From positions 6,706,515 to 6,770,514 of the forward strand of contig OZ234499.1 in NCBI GenBank assembly GCA_965153455.1: a stretch of 64,000 nucleotides of DNA, read 5' to 3'. The stretch comes from Sphagnum compactum. Its lineage: Eukaryota > Bryophyta > Sphagnopsida > Sphagnales. Within the stretch, counting starts at the first letter, position 1. Each line of letters begins with the position of its first letter. Below the pieces are notes generated by a model. That model made no database searches. It had not been told where the DNA came from and saw only the letters and a program-made list of their open reading frames with translations. Positions 50,236 to 60,849 of the stretch are shown here, piece after piece. Position numbers and translations under genes: made by a program.

Positions 50236-52612
50236 CTATACTTAAAGATCGGACGCAAGAAGAGACCCTAATCCATAGTTCGGGATAGGCTACAGCAGTG
50301 CTGAATGCATGAGATACGTTCTTCTCCCTGGCAGGCTTTTGGACACCAATTATTGTTACATGTCCCATGCACGACCGATGGGGTTTTCTACAAGATTACT
50401 GGATTTGGCTAACTTACACAAAATCTTTTGTGGCATCTCTAGTGTGATTCTTTGTTGTTTGTTTTGTGTTGTTGCACTACATACATACATAAATTGTCAA
50501 CTTCTTTCCATAAGTTACATGAATCCAAGATATGTTTATAGTTGTTGGGTAATGAAGCCAAAAAACTATACTTGGATCCAACCCACCCAATTGGGGTTAT
50601 GAGAAACATGAGGGAGAGTAGTTTTGATGCTACAACAATCTTGCTCCTCCTCGTGCCCCTCCTATTGGTTCAGTGAGCTCTTCGTGGGAAGAAGAGCACA
50701 GCACAAAAGCAATCATTAATCATACCTTATAACACTCCAATTGGACCCAACAACAAACAAATTACAACAAAGGATTACGACAACCCTAAAATTGGACCAT
50801 ATAACGCCCTTGGGTTTGTTTTCAACTCTCTCGTAAATTGGATGGTAGGCCCCTTAATTATTTGCACAAGCCTTGTTCACATCATAAATGGTGTTGTGGA
50901 AAGCTCATTACAATAACATACATACTTAATATACATCTTTTGACATTTCATAACGCCTGTAGCAAAGCCTTGGGTAACCAGCACCTACTACATTTGTACC
51001 ATGGTAAAAACTAAACCCCGCCCCCTCCTGGCCCTCTTCAAGTTGGGTATCATAGAAGGAAATTCCCCACTCCACTTATATTTGTCATACTTATGTATGA
51101 TCACCATTTGAGCAAGGCCACAAAAAAATTGGAACCCAAAAAAATAAATATAAAAATTGAATGTTCCCAGTTTTCATGATAATGTTTTTACATGCTTGAA
51201 CTTGGATGCTTTTCAATGCAGTGCATCAGTTTGCGAATGGTCTTTCAGACGGAAGCAAGGTGGATGAAATTTTCTGAATACCAATTTACCATTTATTCCT
51301 CTTTCATTGAGCTCAACTTCCTTGGAATGCTTAGCGAGTATTAAACAACTTATAACTTTTGGAAAGTTGGACAATAAATGAGAATGTAATTTGTTGGGAT
51401 TTCATCTTTCCTCAATAGTTTCATTTTCCTCGATTACCCCATTTCGGCAACTTTCCAACTCCCAAATCATTCAATGGACACGCTTTGCTTTAGATGGAAG
51501 GCAAAATGACCATATGGTTTGTTAATAAACCCTAAACTCCTAATGGACTAAGAAATGGTATTTTTAATCTCAAATCGATGCACCAAGGAAACTTTTCTTT
51601 TGGTGGAAAATTCTTTGTGTGCCATATGGAATGTGGTCATATAGTCTCCGAATGGCATGTTGAACAAGGAAGTTCATGTCAATTTTGTCATAATTGTGAT
51701 GAAAATAAGGCAATAGGGGAGTGAGTGGGAGGAGAGGGAGGGGTTGGGTGTTTCCATGTGAAGGCAATAGGGAGTCAATTACATGAATGATAGAATAAGT
51801 GGGGGATGCAGCTATTTTGGAAGGGGCGCATGGGCAACACTTTATTATGACTAATCCACCTGCAATTGGCTGATTATTTTTGTTGAATGCCCATGATCAC
51901 ATTTTTAAAATACTTCAATCTGACAAGTTGTCCTGTGAGTTCACCTCCAGCAGATACAAAGCTTTTTACAGGTTTTCATCCGTTGCAGAACTTCACTTAG
52001 TTTATATGTCCTCCAATTTGGGCTCCACATTGCTATGCAATAGCAGTGATGATGAACTATTTTATTTTTTCTTATGTTTTCATATGGTTTTCAATAATTC
52101 ATTCCTTTCCAAAATGCATTTTCCAAAGCAATGCATTCTATAAGATAAGATGCGCTCAACCTTTAGAATGTCAGATATATACCTGGCTTATACCAACTTC
52201 AATACCAGGCACATACCTGCATCATACCAGCCGAAAAATCAGTCTTGGACCCAACATCAAAACCAGGACTAGGCTCCAATGAAACTTTTTAAAGGACCCA
52301 ATGCCATGATCGCTGATTCAACTTTCTTTTAAATACCCAATACCAAGACCTCGCTGGTATGTTGAAAAGTCAACATCAGACCAACACCAGTTTTGAAAGA
52401 AAGCAACCAATCACACATCGGTTGACCTTCAATAGCAATATGTATGGCAGTGTGAAGCTCCATAAAATCCCCACTTCATCAACGATCACTGCTACTAATC
52501 AGTGCATTTCTCTACAGCCAGCAGATTTGCTGCTGAGCAAAGAACGGTTTGCATTTGAAAAAGCAACTCAGAATTCATGTAAGGGAGAAGTCATACAAAC
52601 TCGTAATGAGGG
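50236..52612. other. Spacer downstream of the BRCT/BAH gene, no gene seen
   Basis: Repeated CTGGTAT / ATACCAG strings and a diverged inverted copy of the 24-bp terminal motif are at about 52180-52395. The part next to 52612 is probably the 3' untranslated region of the minus-strand gene. Confidence 0.4.
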
Positions 52613-55600
52613 TCATAAATGCGCAGTAAATTTTATTTGATGCAATGACTCATTTTCATGGTCATAAAAAAAACTGCTATTGTAGTTTTTAACTGGTTCA
52701 GCATCATAGGAGGGCCTTGAAGTATCACCATTACAGTCTGTAGAGATGACACTGCCATCTACTATGAAAGTCAAATTGACCCGCCTCACGATCCTGTCAA
52801 TCTGCATCACCATTGATTGAAAAAGAAACCTGCAGTCAGTGACAGTTTTTAGAACACAAGTCATTTCAAAACAGAACCCAGAGAAGATTCTGTCAAAGGA
52901 TGTTGAGTATGTCTGCTCACCGACACATTGTCATCAAAGTGATTAGAGAGGTAGAGGTCATCTGGAGACCTTGAACAAGGGAATCCTGTTTCTGAAGGAT
53001 GATAAAACCACCGGCATCGCATCACTGCATTTTTGCGAGCACTACCTTTTGGTGCTCTGCTGGGGTGTTGCTCATGAGACCACAAGCCTTCAATTCGAGC
53101 CACATACAAAGTGCTGTCTCTTGATATCAATGAGCAGATCTGACAAGAACCAAGGCATAGATGCTCTCATGAGTGTGGAGTCAACAATCATAGTCTCTGA
53201 TCATAATTCATCCTACCAGCTCCACAATAAAAAAACATTGGACAAAAGCATCTGACCTCTACGACATCCCCAAGGAGGTACTGTACACGGTTAATCATAA
53301 CACCACTGTAATGGCAAATGCCCTTTCTGTTCAGCTGCTGCCCTGCAAAAGCATCCAGAATTTCTTTTGAGAGTCCTGTTGCCATTTGTGGAACTGGAGG
53401 TGGTGTTGGGGAGCTCACTCCTATAAAGCTCCATCCAGCAAGTTTATTTTGTGACCTCCTAGGTTTTACCAGAGATGCTTGAACAAGTTGTCTCTTCATT
53501 TTTGTGCCTGCCCTAGTTGAGGGTCGCCTCTCAACCCCTCGACCAATGTTGCTGTCATACTGATGTTGTGTATTCAGTTCTGACAAGGCTTGGGAGTGGC
53601 TTGCAGCTGACTGTGGTAATGGAAGACATCTTCTGATCAGCAAGCTGTCTACCACCCACTCTCCTGCCTGCAGATATGTTATAAAAACCATAAGTGTGAA
53701 CCAAAAGAGAAACCCCTACAGAGCAGCCTCTTCCTCCTGACTAGGGCATACGCCAACTCACCACTCAGAGCTCAATGAACTGAAATGTTTTAAGGGTGCT
53801 AGACATACCATGAGGGGCAGCTCTAAACCTGTGATCAAATGGCGAAGGCTGTCCGGCACCTTACATGGTTCCTCTGCTGCTACAAGACAAATAAAGCTTC
53901 TGGTGGCATTTTTTTGGGGATCCAGAGCTTTGATATTACTCACCACCTTGCCACCTCCATGCTGCAATATTGTTGTAAGAACACCATCATTTAAACTACT
54001 ACCAAAAAGAAATTGCATACCTTCACATATTTGCTAACCTCAGTCATATGAATTTCTTCATGGTGCAAGAATTATGGCATTCGTGAGACCCCTTAGGGAT
54101 TTGCAACAGCAATCCCAAATTAATGTAGAGGCATGATGCTCATCTAATGTGCATGCTATGGCAGTCTGCAGATCATAGTTCTTTGCTAAAACAAAACATA
54201 AAAGGACAAGATTACAATCCAGCATGAAAAATATAATGTTGCCACATTGCTGATACTACCTCAGTTCCATGCACAAAAAGAGACTCTACAGATAACCAAC
54301 TGCCAGAACTTTGTGGCCATACTCGTTGCCCAGTCTGTGTGAAGCAAAGATAGTAGAGAGAGGGAAGGGAAATGCCTCAATGAGAGCCTTCATCTGAGTA
54401 CAGAATGATGGCTTGCCATGAAGGTAAATCTTAAGGTTGTGAAATATAGAGTCCTCCCGGAGCTTGTTTCCTGAGGGAGACACATCCCTGGCACCTTTTT
54501 GAACAGCAGCCAGCTTCCTGGTTGACTTCTTAGGCTTATGGCAATAACTGCACAGTACTCCACAACAACTCACTAAGTGGGTATGAAAGCAAAGTTGCTT
54601 CTGTCAGAGAAGGCTACCTCCCAAACGTCTTTCCATACAGACCTTAAAACATACATGCTGGAAGTAAGGGGAACTGAAGGCAATGAGAAATCAAGCAATT
54701 CATGATGCACAGAAGGTTGAATCCTGAACAGTCTTACCTGGTTTCAGGTAGTAACTCCTCCCTGCAGATTGACTCACTTATCCATGTGGGTTTCAAAGCA
54801 GGGAACCCAACAGCACATGCAAATAAAAATTTGGGTGTGCGAACCTGCAGCAAGTTCACACACAACATTAGAGTTCACAGTTGGTATGAAGAATATCACA
54901 ATTCAATTTCTTGTCTGGAAGAAGTCCACAGAGAACAAACTCCATCTTATTTGGCCCAAGTATGCTGTGATCATTAACCTGCAGAGGTGCAATTAGAGAA
55001 CATCACAACTCAAATTCTGGCACACAGAATGTCAGACTCTGAATTATTTTCTGCAAGATGTTCAACAGATAACTAACTCATTTGTATTTAGCACAAGAAT
55101 GATGTGATCATCAACCTGCTGAGGTGCAATTACAATCGGAGGCCTTTTGTCTGCATCACCCTTCCTCCTCCTTATTGATCGCAAATGAGGAGGCCGTGGA
55201 ATGTCAGTAAGGACAACACCCCCATGCTCTTCTATGATCCTAGCTAGTTTATCCTTCTTATCAGATGAGAACCCTGTGAGCAAAAACTGCAAACCATCAA
55301 ACAGCAGACCTTGCTTTTCACCCCCATTTGAAGTACTGTTTCTCTTTGTAACTTTTTGCTTCCTGGTGACTGTGACAATTTTCCGACCCACAACCTTGGA
55401 GAGTTTCTTATCATGAGTACTTGACTTGCTTGCCCTGATACTCATCTTCAATCCTGCCGAACAGACAAAAGAAACCTTTCAGCAATTCTCACAAGGTGTT
55501 GACTGAGTCACAAGAAGAGCACATACGTGGATGAAGAAGCATCATTTCCAATGACCTCTTCCATTTCACCACTACAGATTCACATTCCTTCTTCCCCACA

Positions 55601-58600
55601 ATATCATCCTTATTCCACTGTCCTGGCACCAACAGAAAGCCTACTGTATTTTGCATAGTTCATTCCCTCTGCAGGGTTCTACCATGTCTGATGATGCTCT
55701 GTGATTTATGTGGAAAGGCTTCTTCATCTTCAACATCCACATTTTCCCTGCTTTCCCATGGATGATGCTCTTGTACTTCCTCTGTAGCCACCTGTGCAGG
55801 TTCATCTGCTCCTGGATCTCCAGGAAATCTAGAGACTCCTTTATTCAGAGCAGCAGGATTGCTGAGTAGGGCTTGCCCTGCAACCCATTAGAGTTTGGGT
55901 CACATTAGAATTGTCATCAAACCAAGAAAAGAACATGAGTGATATAAACATCACAGATGGAACAACACTCAGGAACACAAGGTTCAAATGTCCTGATAGA
56001 ACTCCACTGACCTTCACCACTTTGGATATCGGACTCAACAACTCTACATGCTCTGAGTCGCCGTTTTTTCCAAATGTGTAGAGGGGGGAACCCCCCTTGG
56101 CTGCTGGATTCACAGGAATATCCACCAATCAAGTGACTCTGCTCCAAACCCGCATCTTTATCCTTTGATGGAGTTGCATGTGCCTGACATCCTGCACAAG
56201 ACTTCATTGCTGCAGTACCAGCAGCCCCTTCTACAGCACCTAGACTGACAGGTCTGCATGTCCCCTCTTCATCTAGTAAATTTCTTGACTTACTGGGCAA
56301 CATTTGCTTGCCAAGGATTGGGACAGGATCAATCTCCCCAGAAGCTGCTGCACCATGCTGCTTGGCTCCTGCAACCTCAGCAGCATGGAGAAGAAAATGT
56401 AGTGAATTAGGAGGGGCAGCAGCAAGTTCACAGGGGTTCACAGAGGTGCTGTATGGCCGGAGTGAGTCTACATGTATGCGCCTTACAGAATCACACACAC
56501 CTGGCTCTATTTCTCCCAGCACATCACTACTCTTCTCAACCCCAACGTGCAGGTCCAACCATCCAACATTGGCAGCTTGTGGGACCACATGTGAGACATC
56601 AGGTTCTGCAATGCTGCATGGCACAAAGGAAGAGAGTGGGTCTACATGGAATTCAAAATCTGATGAGCCAAAGGCTTGTGGAAAGAGTTCTCTGTTGTTA
56701 TCTGCTTTGTCAACTATGCCTCCTCCCACAAGTTCAGAGGGATGAATAAGGTGCTTGGAGTCTGCAACAGGCTGGACATCCAGTATTGGATGCTCAGATT
56801 GATGAGCTCTGTGATGATTCAAGGCTGCTCTTTGCTCAGGCACTGCATCTTCTGTACCAATATCCCAAGGCTCTAGTGAGTATCTTGTCTCCAGTTCTGC
56901 TTGAATCAAAACTCTCCTGCTGTCTGCTGCTGCTTGATTCTCATTTGTTGTATTTCCCTGCATGAATAGAGGAGTCTGAGCCAATTCAGACATGTGAACA
57001 GCAGCCGAGACATGACACATAAGATAGAAGCCAAGAAAACACAAATGTAAGCCTCTTCAATCAATCATCTCTTAAAATGGAAGCAGATGGCACAGAAGCA
57101 GAAGTGAAGAATCTTACATTGCCAGTCCATCCTCCAAACCATCGGCTACTGAATGTTGAGTGAAGTTTGGAGGTTGGACATGAGGCCCCTTTATCTCCAT
57201 CATACATTATGCACATTGGAGTGACAAGCTCAGTGCTGTGTAGATTTCCTTGTGAGTGAAGAATCTGAATATTACTCTCTTGTTGAGTGCTGTCCTCTTT
57301 TTTGTCCCACATGCCACATTGAAGTTCTGGTACTCCCAATCTTGTGTCGTGTTCAGGAACCTCTTTTTCAGACAAGAAAAGATTGGCATTCCCACCCCTC
57401 CTCTCTGTTGTGGTGACCTCTGCATTTTCTGTTGCAGACTCACCTACTGTAGGGAATGTGCAAGGTCTATGAATTTTCTCATATTTGCTTCCCTGCAACA
57501 ACAAAAAGACCGGGTCAAGCATAGAGAAGACAGGTAACCTGCTCCAGACATTAGACAAAAGAAATGCACCACCTAAATAGCTGCAAATCCAATTCAGAAG
57601 ATTGGGTGAGTTTATGTCAATTCCTTCTTGGTTCTTCTTGAAGCAGATATGCCAGCATCATTTAGGACACATCATCTAGAAAGTAGGTGACACTAACCTC
57701 ATACACCTGTGGCAACTGCCTTTCTGCAGTGCTATTGTCAGCAGCAACACAACCGTTGTCTTCTCTCACAGCAAGCTTGTTGGCATCTACAACTTCTGTC
57801 ATGATAAGAGAGGTATTCACAGCAGACAGAACAGAGTCCTTCACATTAGGGATCTGTAATGGAGGCAGTTCTGGACCCACTGAATACGAAACACAACCCT
57901 GCCCTTCTTTTGAATGATTGTCTACTTTACCATGTACCAGCCCAAACTCTGGCCCCTCTGTTGTTCTTTTGCGTACTTCTTGCTGGAGCAAACTAATGTC
58001 TTTGTCTTTAGAGACTATGCTAAGAGGTTGGACACTGACGTTGGGGACATGGTGAGGTGTCTCAGGTGCATGCTGGCTGCAAGGTGCTGCTTCATGTGGA
58101 AAGGAGTTGAACCCTGTTGTCATGTGATCATTGCCATGAGCCTCATGTTTGCTTGCACCATCACCCGTAGCCATCTCGCCTGGCTCTGCAGCACAGAGTA
58201 ATAGGAGCCTGAAGCCTGTCAGAAAGCATGCACTCCTTCTGCCACTTCCCTGACTACACTGCATTGCTTTGAAGTATGGGGAAACTAATTTTCAGTACAG
58301 GATTTGAGACTTGCCTGCAGCTCCCAAAACACCAACATCTGCCAAAGCCTCCAGCATTTCGCAATCATCCAGGGTCTCCAATAGACCATCTTCCTCCTCT
58401 GGAGCACAGGAATGATGAATCAAGTTGTCTCCACATGTAGACAGTTCCTGAGCATCAATAAACCCAGAAGGTGGGGGGGTTGCATCTAGAGTATACTCAT
58501 CGAGTCCACATTCCCGGCGTGCTCGTCTCAAGCTAATAGCAGCCTCCAAAACCACTGAAGGAGCTACTACACTCTCCAACATAGTTTTGTCTTCTCCCAG

Positions 58601-58918
58601 AAGTGCAGCAACCACCATAGCCTCTGCAGCCGTTACAGTGAGCCCTACTGCTGCTCTGACATCTGCTGCAGCCAACTGGCTAGTACTCAGCTTCTTCTGC
58701 ATGGTACTCTGTTGAGCATTTTCAGAATGTGATCTTGACCTTTTACTTCGAAGGGTGTCATGCTTTGGGTTTCCGACACTCTTTGCAGGTAATCTGCCAT
58801 CAACTTCAGGTCTCCCAGAAGGTTCTGAAGCAGCACGATTGCATGTGTTTTGGCTGGGGGGAATGTAAACCTCAGTAGAGACAGTGCGCTCTGATCCATA
58901 TGTGCCCATAACATCCAT
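52613..58918 (-). CDS. Tandem BRCT plus BAH domain protein, 13 exons
   Basis: A nuclear protein, probably of chromatin or DNA-damage signalling. Exons joined by eye, 5' to 3': 58918-58315, 58185-57698, 57492-57118, 56957-56012, 55877-55683, 55622-55527, 55453-55116, 54844-54738, 54547-54376, 53961-53809, 53667-53257, 53139-52921, 52801-52613. Phases agree throughout, giving about 1,430 residues. Residues 1-900 are acidic and mostly disordered-looking, with an alanine-rich helical block (SQLAAADVRAAVGLTVTAAE) near 80-110. BRCT1 is about 951-1050 (LFDGLQFLLTGF, IIEEHGG, then PKFLFACAVGF and PTWISES). BRCT2 is about 1083-1178 (LKIYLHGKPSFC, HGGGKVV, EWVVDSLL). A BAH-like domain is about 1285-1425 (LLGDVVE, TLYVARIEGLW, MRCRWFYHPSETG, DDLYLSNHFDD). 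An in-frame TAG lies upstream of the start. Introns 1 and 9 appear to use GC donors. The exon 5-6 junction (60-bp intron) is uncertain. Confidence 0.85.
54947..55133. repeat. Local duplication of the exon 7 / intron 7 junction in the BRCT gene
   Basis: The segment at about 55083-55133, which contains the donor end of exon 7, is repeated diverged at 54947-54996 within intron 7. Both share TGTGATCAT-AACCTGC-GAGGTGCAATTA. On the minus strand the intronic copy keeps a CAG followed by GTTAAT, a possible second donor site. Confidence 0.65.
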
Positions 58919-59231
58919 TCTCTCAATCTACTGAAGGAAAAGGATCCCACGGAATGAAAGTGCTACTAGCGCCTCTACCTTTTATTACTGCTTTGGTAGA
59001 GAGTGAAAAAGGGACGTTTCTATGCCAATTCTGTTCCGAAGTTGCCACAACAACAAAGTCAGCATCACTTCCGCGCTGCAAATGAATTGTATTGACATCT
59101 CCAGCAACACATCCAACAAAGAAAAAGAATTGCACTCGGAATTCAGATAAAGAAATTCAGAAGTCATTCCTACTAAGAAACCAGGGACCGAAAAAGAAAA
59201 ACACTACGAAGATAACAAGCATGGATTGATA
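58919..59231 (-). promoter_or_regulatory. Probable 5' leader of the BRCT/BAH gene
   Basis: Only short open frames are present. An in-frame TAG lies a few codons upstream of the assigned ATG, so the coding region does not extend further without splicing. The transcription start was not determined. Confidence 0.35.
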
Positions 59232-59340
59232 CTTGCAGCAACCCTCCTCGGATGTTGTGCACTCTCACCCAACCCTAATTCATATGATGCTTGCAGCAAC
59301 CCTCTCAGATGATGTGCACACGTCTAACCCTAATTCCAAC
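59232..59340. repeat. Two-copy 58-bp tandem repeat with telo-box-like ends
   Basis: CTTGCAGCAACCCTC starts at 59232 and again at 59290. Each copy continues with GATG-TGTGCAC and ends in AACCCTAATT, a telo-box-like motif. It lies between the BRCT start codon and the E2F cluster. Confidence 0.85.
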
Positions 59341-59541
59341 CCATCATCCCAAAACGGACTCAGATTGCAATTCACTCGGATTTGTTCCTCCTCCATCTCC
59401 CTTCACCAGCCTCCTAATCCTTTGCCTCGAAGACTTGAAATCGCCAGAGAAAAACCGAAAACAGACACACGCGGACGCTCTCTCTCTCTCTCTCACTCAA
59501 TCGATGTGATTAGTTTGGAGAATGTGTTGGCAGAAGAGAAA

Positions 59542-59631
59542 GCGCCAAAACCGGAGGCATATTTTGGGCGGATTGGCGCCAAATCGACTTAGAAGTGTTG
59601 GCGCCAAATTAGCGGCGACGTTTTGGCGCCA
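59542..59631 (-). promoter_or_regulatory. Cluster of four E2F-type binding sites
   Basis: Four GCGCC-core sites within 90 bp: GCGCCAAAA (59542-59550), TTGGCGCCAAA (59573-59583), TTGGCGCCAAA (59598-59608) and TTTTGGCGCCA (59621-59631). Three have the palindromic GGCGCC core with T/A flanks that plant E2F/DP factors bind. The cluster is about 620-710 bp upstream of the BRCT/BAH start codon and no other gene is visible on the far side. It suggests S-phase or DNA-damage-linked expression of that gene. Confidence 0.75.
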
Positions 59632-59843
59632 TCGAACACTTTGAAATTTTCCTTAGAATTCCCAAATTCCGGGAGATGCATCATTTCCCCGGAAATATCA
59701 TGCGTGGTTCTGCGTAGAATTGCGCTCCACAATTTTGCTTGTTCTTCATGTTCTATAATTCTATTTTATTTTTTGTTCTACAAATTTTTTTACAAGTCCC
59801 AAGTCTTTGGAGATGCTCCAAACTCCATGTGACCATTATGTAC

Positions 59844-60019
59844 AGGAGAAGGACCTGACTACAAGCCCTTCCGTGATTTGAGATCTGTGCCTGAGACTGC
59901 TAGGCCCAGGGAACAGGTCGAAAATCAGTAAAGGGCCTCTACTCAGGTCCTTTTCCTCCGTAAAGCGGAGCTGAGATTTTTTCACTTTTTAGAAATAGTG
60001 ATAGGCTGGCTGGTACCTT
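59844..60019. mobile_element. Small foldback element, partner of the 50.1-kb copy
   Basis: The left arm AGGAGAAGGACCTGACTAC (from 59844) and the right arm (59930-59957, inverted: AGGAAAAGGACCTGAGTAG) are imperfect inverted repeats enclosing about 60 bp. The sequence beyond the right arm to 60019 matches 50144-50235 in inverted orientation. It is probably a MITE-like family. Confidence 0.65.
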
Positions 60020-60849
60020 CCACCGCAGAAGATCCCCTTGGCTGATAATAGGTTTCTTCAGGCAGGTAAAAGAAAAAATCCAGGGATTTATGTGCTTTAC
60101 ATAAAATCCACATGACCATTTTTGTTACAGAAAAGCTATATGAGTAAAGTAGAAAATAACATAGGTAATTCATGAAAAAAATCAGCATTAGACTACATCA
60201 AATCTACATTATATGTAGATCAGTGGATCTCAAAGATGAAATGAAAAGAAGTTGACTCAACGTTAAATATTCAAGCACTTCCAACTGTACATTAAGCAAC
60301 CATATTCTGTTGGCGAAAAATTGCGAAATACAAGGTACAAAAGTTTAGTGGTTCCATTGAAATGTTCATCAATTTCAAAGAAATTACAACTAGATGATTG
60401 AAGAAGGAACAAAACTATGAAGACAAATCAATGGAAATTTTGTTGTTGTTCTTGCTGCTCTTGTCTTCAAAATGAATTAACGATCAATGTTTTTTGAACC
60501 CCTTCAAAAGTTCTACCCCAACTTTCTTTCACATTCAAAACAATGGAACAATTTGACAAATGGCTAAAAGTGTGTCCATGGTTGTGATTCATGATTGTTA
60601 TCACCACACACTTGTTGAGCAACCCTACAAAACTTATTGATAAACACACCGTAGATTAGGAAAATGTACAAAGGGATAACAAAAAAAAGGGGAGAATTTA
60701 CAAGATGTCAAGTTAGCTCACACTATATGTCAAAACTTATGCATGTCAAAAATCGATCGTTTATACTAGGTTGGCCATATTTTTTCATATCAAAAACCAA
60801 TTGCTTGCACAATAAATCAGTCATGGAGATGGGAGGTGTGTTTTGAATG
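60020..60849. other. Spacer, nothing recognised
   Basis: AT-rich with short open frames only. The 3' end of the LINE-like relic on the minus strand lies at its right border. Confidence 0.4.

Noticed and set aside
52359-52640. 93-codon open frame on the plus strand overlapping the end of the BRCT/BAH gene
   Set aside because: It lies opposite the last exon and 3' flank of a better-supported gene and shows no family motif.
55917-57044. 375-codon open frame as a separate minus-strand gene
   Set aside because: Its start lies in intron sequence. The frame joins in phase to exons on both sides and has the same acidic character as the rest of the BRCT/BAH protein, so it is exon 4.
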